From positions 1,116,001-1,180,000 of the forward strand of contig OZ220746.1 in assembly GCA_965117025.1 (NCBI GenBank): a stretch of DNA of 64,000 bases. Direction: 5' to 3'. A model generated the notes under the pieces. The model was given only the letters and a program-made list of their open reading frames with translations, was not told the origin of the DNA and did no database searches. This document shows, piece after piece, positions 26,231 to 35,374 of this stretch. Within the stretch, counting starts at the first letter, position 1. The number at the start of each line of letters is the position of its first letter. Origin of the DNA: VXPQ01 sp965117025. Its GTDB lineage: Bacteria > Bacteroidota > Rhodothermia > Rhodothermales > VXPQ01. The translations under genes and the position numbers were made by a program.

Positions 26231-28261
26231 TCAGATCGGGTTCGTGATTTGAGCAACCCGGAATTTCAACTTTTTGTTGGGTGCAGATGTCGGAAACGGA
26301 TTGATTCCGAGCTTGTAGTCTGCGGGCGCCACTTCCAGTTTCAGGTGGTACGCGATGAGCAGGACATTGACCGCCATCTGAAGTTCCACCCAGCGGCTTC
26401 CAAGACACATGTGCGTGCCGAGGCCGTAGGGAGCGTAAGCGCCCGGCGTCGTATGCTCGGATCGCTCCGGCAGATAACGGTCTATGTCGAATTCCAGCGG
26501 ATCCTTGAACAACTCTTCGGAGTAGTGCGGCACCGTCTGGCAAATCAATAACACCGTCTTGGCCGGTATCTGGTAGCCGTTCACGATGCACTCGTTCATA
26601 ACCATTCTCAACTGCCAGGGAATCACCGGATGCACGCGCAAGGACTCCATGTAGAGGCGGGCCGTGGCGTCGATGGCGTCGTGGGTGAAATCCTCCGGAC
26701 CCGGCTCGCGCCCGTTCCCGAAAAGCGCCTCGGCTTCTTTACGGATCTTCTCGTGCAAATCCGGATCGCGAATCATGGAGTAAACCGTAAAAGCCAACCC
26801 GCTTCCGAGATATATACTGGCAACCATCGACGCAACGAACGGAAAAGTGAGGTCCGTTTCCGGCAGGAACTGCGGATCGCTCTTGTGCAGTCCGAGGATT
26901 GCATCCGCAAGATCCTGTGGCTTGCCCTTCCTCTGTCCCGGCGTGTGCGATGTGGTGATTGATTCCTGGAACTCCCGGACGCGCTTGCTGTACCGCTTCA
27001 TTTTCGGTGTCCGCAACATGAATTTCGGCAAGGCGCCCTGCACCTGCGTCACCAGCGCCCGATGTTCATATTCAAGCAATTCGTCGACGTAATGGCTGCA
27101 ATCCACCCCCATCGTGAGGTGCGAGATTTGACTGCTGATGTGATTCTGGAACTCCTTGGTGGCGCGGAGCACGTCGCCTTCGCTCCACCGACTCAGCGAT
27201 TGCCGGCAGCGGTGGACCAACTCAGGTATCCGTCCTGCAAGCGCGGAACGGGAATAGGCGCTCTTCAACTCCTTACGCATCCTGTAGTGTTCAGCCCCAT
27301 CCATCCCCGGCAGCGTTCGGGATGCACCGAACGCGCTCTCCAGATCCTTGATGTAATCCTTCGAGCGAAGATAGAACCGCCCGTGTTTGTTCACCCACTG
27401 ATTGGTATCCGGGCCCATCAGGGCGATTATGCGTGACTTACGCATCTTGAAGGGAAGCTCGACAACCGGCCCGTGATCCCGGAAAATGCCGTACATCGCC
27501 TTGGGAATATTTCCCGAGCGAAAGTCACGCTGTCGCAGGATGTCGATGAATCGAAGCTTCGGGATGGGTTTGGCCTGAATAACGCGGCGGGTCCTCGGTG
27601 TGGCGGTGCTGTCCCGCACCGCAGTCGCAACCGTCCGCCCTATCAGATCCAGCTTGGCGACAAGCTCGATGCGTTCCAGCCGCTCCTCATAATCTTCCGG
27701 CTCAAGCAACAGCTTGAAACCGTCGCACGTATGCATCAACGCGATAAGAATGGCATCGCGCGGATCCGGAATGCTGTCGTCGTTCAGGATGACGCTCAAA
27801 ATTCTCGCTTTGGCCTCCTGGCGAACCTTCAGATCCGAAGCAGGATAGGTGCCCGACCGGGAAACGGAGCGCGAAAGCCCCCAGAATCCCCCGCTCTCGT
27901 AGTCGAGAATTTTCCTCTCCACCAGGCGATCGAGCGTGGCCGTAACGATTTCGTCGGAACGACCCGTGTTCCGCTCGATCCAGTACTGCGTGTCCTGGTC
28001 CTCCCCGGATTCGGCGATTTCCCTGAGCGTCGGGTCAAGCAGGTTGTCTCCCGTGGGGTGGGAATCAACCAGATACAGCGCCTTCAGGTCGGTGTCGATC
28101 CGATCCTCCAGTGCAAGATCGGCAAGTACGGCTCCCGCCATAACACAGGAGAAATTCCAGCCCGGAACCATTTCCAGATACCCGCTCTGTTCGTCGAGCA
28201 TCAGAAGAATCAGTTCTTCTGCAAGACGTATCGGAAACTGTACCGACGTACTCTTCTCCAT
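26231..28261 (-). CDS. GPP34 domain fused to cytochrome P450
   Basis: A 676-residue fusion. Residues about 10-215 match the GPP34 (Golgi phosphoprotein 3-like) domain: LAEELILLMLDEQSG, AGAVLADLALEDRI, HPTGDNLLD and DPRDAILIALMHTCDG. Residues about 225-676 are a cytochrome P450 with ExxR (Glu539, Arg542) and the haem loop APYGLGTHMCLGSRW with ligand Cys619. The I-helix reads YLGSGLAFT, without the acidic residue and threonine of ordinary monooxygenases, so it may use peroxide or do non-oxygenase chemistry. GPP34 in eukaryotes binds PI4P at membranes, so the fusion may target the P450 to lipid; that is inference. It is the third gene of a Rieske-FAD-P450 set, 148 bp after the FAD gene. No transmembrane anchor is seen. 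Confidence 0.87.
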   Translation of the reverse strand: MEKSTSVQFPIRLAEELILLMLDEQSGYLEMVPGWNFSCVMAGAVLADLALEDRIDTDLKALYLVDSHPTGDNLLDPTLREIAESGEDQDTQYWIERNTGRSDEIVTATLDRLVERKILDYESGGFWGLSRSVSRSGTYPASDLKVRQEAKARILSVILNDDSIPDPRDAILIALMHTCDGFKLLLEPEDYEERLERIELVAKLDLIGRTVATAVRDSTATPRTRRVIQAKPIPKLRFIDILRQRDFRSGNIPKAMYGIFRDHGPVVELPFKMRKSRIIALMGPDTNQWVNKHGRFYLRSKDYIKDLESAFGASRTLPGMDGAEHYRMRKELKSAYSRSALAGRIPELVHRCRQSLSRWSEGDVLRATKEFQNHISSQISHLTMGVDCSHYVDELLEYEHRALVTQVQGALPKFMLRTPKMKRYSKRVREFQESITTSHTPGQRKGKPQDLADAILGLHKSDPQFLPETDLTFPFVASMVASIYLGSGLAFTVYSMIRDPDLHEKIRKEAEALFGNGREPGPEDFTHDAIDATARLYMESLRVHPVIPWQLRMVMNECIVNGYQIPAKTVLLICQTVPHYSEELFKDPLEFDIDRYLPERSEHTTPGAYAPYGLGTHMCLGSRWVELQMAVNVLLIAYHLKLEVAPADYKLGINPFPTSAPNKKLKFRVAQITNPI

Positions 28262-28409
28262 ACTAAACTTTGTGAAATACCGTATCGATAGGCGGAATCA
28301 GCACTACGCGACGACTTGGTGCCAGAAAGGCAGTTTATATATAACCGATCAGTCATCGCATCGGTTTCAACCTTGGTCTTCGCCTGATTATACCACGAAA
28401 CAGCCGCGT

Positions 28410-29819
28410 TTATGCTTTCCTGAGACGCCAACCATACATCAGGCGCCCGTAAAAGTTGAACCACTTCCTCGCCGCAGCATCCTGAAACGGATAATCCGCC
28501 CCGATCTGCCTCGCCGTAACCAGACCGGATACGAAACAGGTCTCCTGGCTGTTGATCAGCGTGTGCGCGCCGCAGTGCCACGTCCGTCTCCTGCCCTGAA
28601 CATGGCGAAACAAATGGACCAGAAAAGCCACGTGGCGCACATCGTGTACTATGTGCTGAAACCACCACTTCCTGATGACCTTGCCTTCGTCGATGCGGCT
28701 GATCGGATTGTAAGTCACCAGGCACGGCTTGTCCGAGCGACCCACCCAGGGCTGCTGATTGTGCATGATGTAGGTGATTTCGTAGTTGTCGGGTCGTACG
28801 CCGTACTGCTCGATGTGATTGCTCCGGGTGGCAAGTGCCTGGACATCGTTGTCCGGTAGAATCGAGGCGTCCGAATGGACGACCGTATGGTTGTGCAATT
28901 CGCTTTCGTAACGTATCGAAGACAGCAGGTAGCTCTCAAGAAAGGTCGGTTCATCCAACATCATCAGCGTCTGATTCGCGTTGCATGCGAACACTACATC
29001 ATCAAACGTCTCCGTCTTGCCATCCTGATCCTCTACAAGTACATCGGATTGGCGACGGTACACCTTACGCACCGGTCGATTAAGGTATATCTTGTCCTGA
29101 AAGGAGGCCGCCATCTTCTCATAGATGCGCCGCGTGCCCTGGTCCCATGTTTGCATCGGCGTCGCGGTTTCAATATCGAAGAACTCCAGATACCGGCAAA
29201 ACAGCGACGCGGGCATGTCGAACACGTTCGTCGCCATCAGGAAGTTGACGAACATGGGCTTCAGAATCTTGTACCTGAAATCTCCGGAAAACCTGCCCAG
29301 GTTGAGCACCGCACCCATACTGACGTAATTGAACGGGTTGAGCGCATTGAGTAATCTGGACCTGGAACGGTTTAGCCGGCCAAACCACTGTGCACGTCTC
29401 AGAAGCTTTTGGAATTTCTTGATCTCCGGTTGTAATTGCCTCCTGATATCGGAATCAAAATCGTGCGCATAAATGCCCCCGTGATACTTCACGCTGTAGC
29501 TGAACCGGGTATCGATCAGCTCGATACCGTGTTGCTGCATGAAGAGAAGAATATGATGATATACGGAGGGAATGCACGCGGTGACGGAAATGTCGAATGG
29601 AATCGACGTGCCATCGTCCTGCGGCATATCGGCCGTAATGGCGTTGCCGCCGACCTGAGCCTGCGCTTCGAACACTCGAAAGTCGAATCGATCGGGGTGC
29701 TTGTGCAACGCCCAGGCCGTCCCCAATCCCGACACCCCTCCACCGATAATAGCAACCCTTCTGGGCGACACGCCTCGCTTCACTGACCGATCCTCTTCGG
29801 GTGATCCAGGTCTGTTCAT
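28410..29819 (-). CDS. FAD-dependent oxidoreductase (COG2907-like)
   Basis: Flavoprotein of 469 residues with an N-terminal Rossmann fold VAIIGGGVSGLGTAWAL (about 22-38) and a second nucleotide-contact strand FRVFEAQAQVGGNA. The body resembles the COG2907 NAD/FAD-binding proteins related to amine oxidases and carotenoid desaturases, with FDDVVFACNANQTLMML as the FAD-contact strand and GAHTLINSQETCFVSGL close to the C-terminus. Those relatives often neighbour cyclopropane-fatty-acid genes; none is here. It may act on a lipid or isoprenoid with the adjacent Rieske and P450 enzymes. It starts 25 bp after the Rieske gene stop. Confidence 0.82.
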   Translation of the reverse strand: MNRPGSPEEDRSVKRGVSPRRVAIIGGGVSGLGTAWALHKHPDRFDFRVFEAQAQVGGNAITADMPQDDGTSIPFDISVTACIPSVYHHILLFMQQHGIELIDTRFSYSVKYHGGIYAHDFDSDIRRQLQPEIKKFQKLLRRAQWFGRLNRSRSRLLNALNPFNYVSMGAVLNLGRFSGDFRYKILKPMFVNFLMATNVFDMPASLFCRYLEFFDIETATPMQTWDQGTRRIYEKMAASFQDKIYLNRPVRKVYRRQSDVLVEDQDGKTETFDDVVFACNANQTLMMLDEPTFLESYLLSSIRYESELHNHTVVHSDASILPDNDVQALATRSNHIEQYGVRPDNYEITYIMHNQQPWVGRSDKPCLVTYNPISRIDEGKVIRKWWFQHIVHDVRHVAFLVHLFRHVQGRRRTWHCGAHTLINSQETCFVSGLVTARQIGADYPFQDAAARKWFNFYGRLMYGWRLRKA

Positions 29820-29844
29820 GTGATACCGTCCCGAAAGTTGTTAC

Positions 29845-30948
29845 TCATGAGGATGTCCGCGCCTCATTTTGCTCCGCGTGCTCAGCACTACGATGGGGTT
29901 GCCCGTCCTTACCGGAACCCCGAGGATCCGGATAGAACTGTTTGCAATAGCGTCGATATCTGCCGATATCGCCGTCAGCCCGACACAGTCTGGGATAGGG
30001 TACGTACCGTTTTCGCTCCCAGATAATCACATCCTGCAGCACATCATGCTTTTGATAAGACAGAATGATGCTGTTCATGACCCTGGTGCGAAGACCCGGT
30101 GGAAGGAATCCCAGACCGACGATCGGACGTTTCGGTTTCCGTATCTCCCGTATCTGACTGGCCAGGACCAGTTCGATATGCTTGCCATCGACAGGGGTTG
30201 CGAGCACCCACAAACGCCCATGCATTTCAATGGATCGCTCGTGAATTTCCACGTACGAATATCCCAATCCGAAGATGCGCGCGACAGCGGAGACATCCAG
30301 GACGATATCCCTTATCCCCATAATATTCTGGGCGCGTCTGAATTCAAACTTGCTCGTCAGACAAGCGCCGTCGATGCTTACCGGTTCAACCATGCGCGTA
30401 TTGCCGTAGCCATGCACGTACTGCAGATGCAAGAAGTCCACAGAGTTCTCGGTGGTTTCCTGGGGGTGTCCCGGAAATCGGAGCGTCCGGAATCCCACTT
30501 CGCCCCAGTCCGCCCCGGCCACAGGCTCCTCAGGAAGGCCCCATTGCGGCGGTCGACCGTCTATTCCCCACCACGCGAAGACCATGCCAAGGATTTCCCG
30601 TGTCTCGAATGTCTTCAGCCGTGCGGCCCTGGGCGGCGGAGCAAAAGGAGTGGCAACGCACTGGCCGCTGACATCGAACTCGAAGCCGTGAAACGGACAA
30701 ACGAGACAGCCGTCCTGCACCCGGCCACCAGCGTCGGGTCCCAGATTGGACCCCAGATGCGGACACACCGCCAGCGCCACGCAGATGCGACCTGCGTCGT
30801 CGCACCAGACGACGATTTGTTCACCCAACCAGGTCTTTTCAATCAGTTGCTCCTTCAGTACGGATTGACGACTGGCAACGAAGTACCAACCCTCGGGGAA
30901 CGGAGGAGGCGACGGGAGATTTTCCACTTCGACGGGTCTTGCTGACAT
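29845..30948 (-). CDS. Rieske [2Fe-2S] non-haem iron oxygenase
   Basis: A 367-residue oxygenase component. The Rieske cluster ligands are Cys62/His64 (CPH) and Cys84/His87 (CPFH). The mononuclear iron site is Asp171, His174 and His179 in NSVDFLHLQYVH. The single-polypeptide layout, and the absence of a beta subunit gene, resemble the steroid-hydroxylase/cholesterol-desaturase (KshA, DAF-36) branch rather than ring-hydroxylating dioxygenases; that placement is by feel. A TTG 30 bp upstream is an alternative start; the ATG at 30948 (MSARPVEVENLP) is preferred. It is first in an apparent operon with the FAD enzyme and the GPP34-P450. No ferredoxin or reductase gene is nearby. Confidence 0.87.
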   Translation of the reverse strand: MSARPVEVENLPSPPPFPEGWYFVASRQSVLKEQLIEKTWLGEQIVVWCDDAGRICVALAVCPHLGSNLGPDAGGRVQDGCLVCPFHGFEFDVSGQCVATPFAPPPRAARLKTFETREILGMVFAWWGIDGRPPQWGLPEEPVAGADWGEVGFRTLRFPGHPQETTENSVDFLHLQYVHGYGNTRMVEPVSIDGACLTSKFEFRRAQNIMGIRDIVLDVSAVARIFGLGYSYVEIHERSIEMHGRLWVLATPVDGKHIELVLASQIREIRKPKRPIVGLGFLPPGLRTRVMNSIILSYQKHDVLQDVIIWERKRYVPYPRLCRADGDIGRYRRYCKQFYPDPRGSGKDGQPHRSAEHAEQNEARTSS

Positions 30949-31113
30949 TTTAACGACAATATTGTGGACGGTCACCAATGCAATGCCGGATCTGCCATGG
31001 CCTTCCTGTGCCTTGTCAACCGCTGAAAGGTAATACTATTGGATTATAACTATAAAAACCGTTATTCCTGATAACCCCACCCGGAAGTGGTTCGGCTTTG
31101 CGGGAACGGCGGC

Positions 31114-32088
31114 TCAGGATGCGGGCTCCGCTCCCCGGCCGGCCAGGAGGTACAACACGGCCATACGCACGGCAACGCCGTTGGTCACCTGATCCAGAAT
31201 GACGGCCCGCTCGTGATCCACCACATCGCCCGCCAACTCAACGCCCCGGTTCACAGGACCCGGGTGCATGATGCGGAGATCGGGATGATGTTCCATATGC
31301 TCCAGGGTGATGCCGAACCGCTCATGGTATTCCCGCACCCCCGGGAAAAGCATGGCTCCCTGCCGTTCAAGTTGTACGCGCAGCGCCATCGCCACATCGC
31401 AACCCTCCAGGGCTTCATCCAGACGATCCGTCACCCGCACACCCATTTCCTCGATACCCACCGGCGTCATCGTGCTGGGTGCGCACAGCGTTACATGGGC
31501 GCCCAGCGCCTGCAGCCCGTATATATTGGAACGGGCCACGCGGCTGTGCGCAATATCCCCGATAATAGACACGTTTCGTCCCTCAAGAGAGGGGTGGATA
31601 TCCGTCAGCGTAAGCAGATCCAGCAGAGCCTGGGTAGGATGTTCATGGGCGCCGTCCCCGGCATTGATTACCACGGCATCCACGCAGCGCGTCAGAAAAA
31701 CAGCCGCCCCGGGCGAGCGGTGCCGAATCACGACCATATCCACCTTCATCGCCTCGATATTGAGGGCAGTGTCCTTGAGCGTCTCCCCCTTGGATACCGA
31801 CGAACCGGAAACGGAGAAGTTGACCGTCTCCGCCGACAACCGTTTTTCGGCCAGTTCAAAGGAAATGCGTGTCCGTGTGGAAGGCTCGAAGAAAAGGTTC
31901 ACGACAGCCACGTCGCGCAGGGTAGGCACGCGCCGAATAGGCCGATTCAGTACCGAGCGAAACTCCCGCGCCGTATGAAGAATAAGTTGTATTTCTTCTG
32001 CGTCGTACGTCGAAAGGCCAAGCAGATGCCGGTGTCTCAACGACTCCGGGGCAGATCGATCCTCCCGTGCTTTTTCGCGTGCGTGCAT
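31114..32088 (-). CDS. pyrB: Aspartate carbamoyltransferase catalytic subunit
   Basis: Condenses carbamoyl phosphate and aspartate in the second step of pyrimidine synthesis. The 324 residues hold the carbamoyl-phosphate motif FFEPSTRTRISFE, then GDGAHEHPTQALLD, GDIAHSRVARSN and HPGPVNRGVEL, all diagnostic. There is no PyrI regulatory gene, so control is likely through the adjacent pyrR. It starts 3 bp after the pyrR stop. Confidence 0.97.
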   Translation of the reverse strand: MHAREKAREDRSAPESLRHRHLLGLSTYDAEEIQLILHTAREFRSVLNRPIRRVPTLRDVAVVNLFFEPSTRTRISFELAEKRLSAETVNFSVSGSSVSKGETLKDTALNIEAMKVDMVVIRHRSPGAAVFLTRCVDAVVINAGDGAHEHPTQALLDLLTLTDIHPSLEGRNVSIIGDIAHSRVARSNIYGLQALGAHVTLCAPSTMTPVGIEEMGVRVTDRLDEALEGCDVAMALRVQLERQGAMLFPGVREYHERFGITLEHMEHHPDLRIMHPGPVNRGVELAGDVVDHERAVILDQVTNGVAVRMAVLYLLAGRGAEPAS

Positions 32089-32091
32089 CAG

Positions 32092-32661
32092 TTAATCATT
32101 CGAAGTTTCCACCAGCCATACTCCTTCCCGGTCATCTATCTCGTTCAACCGTACGCGCACCTCTTCCCCGGGCAAGGTGGGCACCTGCCGGCCCACAATG
32201 TCCGCGCATACGGGAAGCTCCCGAAGGCCGCGATCAACGATCACAAGAAACTGTACGGTGGCCGGACGACCGATATCCATAAGCGCATCGAACGCCGCCC
32301 GGGCCGTTCGCCCGGTATACAACACATCGTCCACCAATACGATGCGGCGCTCCGTGATGTCGAACGGGATGTCTGTGGCGCGCACGACGGGCTGCTTGAA
32401 ACGAATTCGGAAATCGTCCCGATACATGGTGGCGTCGAGTACGCCGATCGGGACAGTCAGGGATTCGAAGTCCAGAATCTTGTCGCGGAGCCGCCGGGCC
32501 AGATACACACCGCGCGTCTGCATGCCTATCAACCCGAAATGGCAGGAGGCATCCTCTTCAGGATGCATCATTTCCACAATCTGGCGCGCCATCCGGTTCA
32601 GTGTCCGGTCCAGATCGTGTGCATCCATCAATTGTGCCTTGATGCGATCTCTTACCCCCAT
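32092..32661 (-). CDS. pyrR: Bifunctional pyr operon regulator/uracil phosphoribosyltransferase
   Basis: RNA-binding attenuation protein of pyrimidine operons that also has uracil phosphoribosyltransferase activity. With the ATG at 32661 (MGVRDRIKAQLMD) it has 189 residues. Signatures include GLIGMQTRGVYLARRL, the PRPP loop VLVDDVLYTGRTARAA, and RELPVCADIVGRQVPT, which is typical of PyrR. Pairing with pyrB fits. The 100-bp leader before it shows small hairpins but no clear PyrR-binding consensus by eye. Confidence 0.93.
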   Translation of the reverse strand: MGVRDRIKAQLMDAHDLDRTLNRMARQIVEMMHPEEDASCHFGLIGMQTRGVYLARRLRDKILDFESLTVPIGVLDATMYRDDFRIRFKQPVVRATDIPFDITERRIVLVDDVLYTGRTARAAFDALMDIGRPATVQFLVIVDRGLRELPVCADIVGRQVPTLPGEEVRVRLNEIDDREGVWLVETSND

Positions 32662-32763
32662 ACCGTATAAATTACGAGAAACGACACCTGTTTCCAATCC
32701 GTCTGACGTACCTTCGGTACAACGACTGGTAAACCCGCCCATCCATTCTGTTTCTTACCCGCG

Positions 32764-33699
32764 ATGCCCACCGCACAGGATACCACCCTGAAGTACCTCG
32801 ACCCCGTTGTCGTATCCCGCCTGAAGAACATGGAGCTCCGGGCGCGAATGATCGTCGAAGGATTTATTACGGGCATGCACAAAAGCCCGTACCATGGGTT
32901 TTCTGTGGAGTTCGCCGAACACCGGCCCTACATAGCGGGCGACGAGCCCCGATATGTGGACTGGAAGGTTTATGGGAAGACGGACCGGCACTACGTCAAG
33001 CGGTTCGAAGAAGAAACCAACCTGCGGCACTATGTGGCCCTCGACATCTCCGCATCGATGCGCTATCGGGCGCAGGCGCCTCTCTCCAAGATGGAATACG
33101 GCGCGTACCTCGCAGCCGCATTGCACTATATCATGGTCAAGCAGCGCGATGCTACCGGACTGATTACGTTTGACGAGGATATCCGCACCATCATGTCCCC
33201 GAGAAGCACGACATCCTGGCTGCGGCGACTCCTTGTCAGACTGCAACAAACCGTCGACAATCCGGCGCCGGAAAAACGCACAGGCGCCGCCGATGCACTC
33301 AGCGAGATCGCCGAACGCATCGCACGGCGGTCCCTCGTCGTGGTCATCACCGATCTCTTCGAAAACATCGGACGCCACGAAGATCTGCTTAAAGCGCTGC
33401 GTCACCTGCGTTACCGAGGACACGAAGCACTCGTCTTCCACGTGCTCGAATCCGCTACCGAGCGCACATTCGATTTTCCCGACGTGCCCATGATCTTTCG
33501 CGATATGGAAACCGGGGAGGAAATTTCCCTGCAACCGGCGCACATACGCGAAAACTATCGGGAGGCCGCACAGTTCTTCGGAGACCGGTTCCGGCGCCAG
33601 TGCCTCGAATACGATATCGATTTCGTGGAACTGAATACAGAACAATCGTACGATACAGCTCTGCTGGCCTATCTGAACAAGCGAAAGAAGCTCGTCTGA
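32764..33699 (+). CDS. DUF58 domain-containing protein
   Basis: A 311-residue soluble DUF58 protein. The family signature RYVDWKVYGKTDRHYVKRFEEE is followed by a von Willebrand A-like segment LDISASMRY with a partial MIDAS motif. The later VVITDLFENIGRHEDLLKAL and VFHVLESATERTFDFPD match the A-domain core. DUF58 proteins usually work with MoxR AAA ATPases in assembly or stress processes, but no moxR gene is adjacent here. The ATG is 22 bases after the end of the divergent leader; the M20 gene follows by 10 bp. Confidence 0.9.
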   Translation: MPTAQDTTLKYLDPVVVSRLKNMELRARMIVEGFITGMHKSPYHGFSVEFAEHRPYIAGDEPRYVDWKVYGKTDRHYVKRFEEETNLRHYVALDISASMRYRAQAPLSKMEYGAYLAAALHYIMVKQRDATGLITFDEDIRTIMSPRSTTSWLRRLLVRLQQTVDNPAPEKRTGAADALSEIAERIARRSLVVVITDLFENIGRHEDLLKALRHLRYRGHEALVFHVLESATERTFDFPDVPMIFRDMETGEEISLQPAHIRENYREAAQFFGDRFRRQCLEYDIDFVELNTEQSYDTALLAYLNKRKKLV

Positions 33700-33709
33700 G
33701 CCATCTCCC

Positions 33710-34912
33710 ATGCGCGAACGTATACAAAAATTAAATGATGAACTTTTCGAGAAGATTGTAGATATCCGGCGTACGCTACACCGGAATCCGGAATTGGCGT
33801 ACTCGGAGTGGGAAACCGCGAAACTGGTAACGAACACCCTTGAACCGCTCGGTTTCGAGGTGAAAACCGGGGTGGCGCGCACCGGCATCGTCGCCACGCT
33901 GCAGGGCGTCCGGCCCGGACCGGCCCTTGCGCTACGGGCAGACATGGACGCCCTGCCCATCCAGGAAGAGAATACCTTCGAGTTTGCCTCCGCCAACGAC
34001 GGGGTCATGCATGCCTGCGGCCATGATGCGCACACGGCCTCGCTGCTTGGCACGGCAACCATCCTGCACAGACTGCGCGAAGAGCTTCCCGGCAGCATCC
34101 GTTTCCTGTTCCAGCCAAGTGAAGAAAAACTCCCGGGAGGCGCCCTTCCCATGATCGAGGAAGGGGTACTCGGCGAGGCGTTCGGCCCGGCGCCCGGTGC
34201 GGTATTCGGACAACATGTACACCCCGGTCTCGACGCCGGCAAAATCGGGATTCGATCCGGAACGTATATGGCCTCGGCGGACGAAGTGCATATCAGGGTC
34301 GAGGGAAAAGGCGGCCATGCCGCCACGCCTCACCTTCTGGATACCGACCCCACCCTCGTTGCCGCACACATCCTTGTGGCTCTGCAATCTGTCGTGAGCC
34401 GGCATTGCCCCCCCGATGTGCCGAGCGTGCTGACCATCGGACGATTCATAGCCGACGGCGCCACCAATGTCATTCCCTCCCAAGCCGTTCTTGAGGGCTC
34501 TTTCCGCTCGCTCGATGAAGATTGGCGTTTCGAGGCGCACGAACATATTCGCCGCGTTGTGGAAAAGACCGCGGAAGCGCACGGTGCGCAAGTCCACGTG
34601 GACATCGCCACAGGTTACCCTGTACTGCACAATGACCCCGACTCGGCGCAATTGGTCCGGGATGCGGCGGTCAGGTATGTGGGCGAAGAAAATGTGGTCG
34701 ATCTGGACGTGTGGTACGCCTCGGAGGATTTCGCCTGGTTTCTGCGGAAGGCGCCCGGAGCCTTCTACCGGTTCGGCACGCGGAACGAAGAGGAAAACAT
34801 TGTACATGGCCTCCATACGCCCCGGTTTACGATCGACGAGGAAGCATTGCGAACGGCCCCGGGTTTTATGGCGTACCTTGCTACCCGATATCTGACAGAA
34901 CGGGCGGAATAA
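33710..34912 (+). CDS. M20-family amidohydrolase
   Basis: Zinc hydrolase of 400 residues of the HipO/AbgA/IAA-amino acid hydrolase type. The metal site is visible in ALRADMDALPIQEEN, GVMHACGHDAHTASLLG, FLFQPSEEKLPGGALPMIEEGVL and FGQHVHPGLDAGKI. A dimerisation lid occupies the middle, and the C-terminal SEDFAWFLRKAPGAFYRFG motif completes the site. It deacylates N-acyl amino acids or related amides; the substrate is unknown. No signal peptide is present, so it is cytoplasmic. Confidence 0.93.
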   Translation: MRERIQKLNDELFEKIVDIRRTLHRNPELAYSEWETAKLVTNTLEPLGFEVKTGVARTGIVATLQGVRPGPALALRADMDALPIQEENTFEFASANDGVMHACGHDAHTASLLGTATILHRLREELPGSIRFLFQPSEEKLPGGALPMIEEGVLGEAFGPAPGAVFGQHVHPGLDAGKIGIRSGTYMASADEVHIRVEGKGGHAATPHLLDTDPTLVAAHILVALQSVVSRHCPPDVPSVLTIGRFIADGATNVIPSQAVLEGSFRSLDEDWRFEAHEHIRRVVEKTAEAHGAQVHVDIATGYPVLHNDPDSAQLVRDAAVRYVGEENVVDLDVWYASEDFAWFLRKAPGAFYRFGTRNEEENIVHGLHTPRFTIDEEALRTAPGFMAYLATRYLTERAE

Positions 34913-35013
34913 GGAAGCTCGCCCATGGAGCGCAGCACCATGCGGAAAGACGGTGAGGCAACAACCCGACGGCGGACCATACGGTTTTTGCCAACCGGAC
35001 AATCCGGATCGAC

Positions 35014-35313
35014 TCAGTAGGGCGCAGGGGCGTTCACGGCCTCGACGCGGGAGATTTGCGGTACGGAACGCTGGAGGGCCTGTTCAATACCGGCGCGCAG
35101 CGTCATGGCGCTCATCGGACAAGTGCCGCAAGCGCCCAGCAATTCCAGCTCCACCACCATATCCGGCGTCACGTTCAGGAGACGCACGGACCCCCCGTCC
35201 GCCATCAGATAGGGCCGGATCATATCCAGCGCCTCTTCTATCCGGCCGCGGAGTTCATTGTCCGCGTCTGCAACAGACTCCTGTTGCCCGATATGCTCGT
35301 TTTCTCCGGACAT
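35014..35313 (-). CDS. NifU C-terminal-domain protein (Nfu type iron-sulfur carrier)
   Basis: A 99-residue protein consisting of the Nfu domain: IRPYLMADGGSVRLLNV and LLGACGTCPMSAMTLRAGIEQAL, with the CxxC that holds a transferable Fe-S cluster at a dimer interface. It lies directly downstream of mrp on the same strand, a pairing common in Bacteroidota. Both proteins act in Fe-S cluster delivery. A family 2 terminal repeat is inserted in the 60 bp between the two genes, 24 bp before this start codon, and could affect co-transcription. Confidence 0.93.
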   Translation of the reverse strand: MSGENEHIGQQESVADADNELRGRIEEALDMIRPYLMADGGSVRLLNVTPDMVVELELLGACGTCPMSAMTLRAGIEQALQRSVPQISRVEAVNAPAPY

Positions 35314-35336
35314 GTACGTTCCCCTGTGATCGACTA

Positions 35337-35355
35337 GGGCCTGTTAACACTATGC
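35337..35355. repeat. Family 2 terminal repeat, left of mrp
   Basis: GGGCCTGTTAACACTATGC, identical to the left end of the 265-bp element after pheT. It forms an inverted pair with 36546-36564 across the whole mrp gene, 18 of 19 bases matching. The outward flank is CTA. Confidence 0.9.
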
Positions 35356-35374
35356 TTATGTATTGCAAACTACG

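Noticed and set aside
32661..32763. PyrR-responsive attenuator in the pyrR leader
   Set aside because: Small hairpins exist (for example GTACC/GGTAC) but I could not find the PyrR-binding consensus or a terminator.
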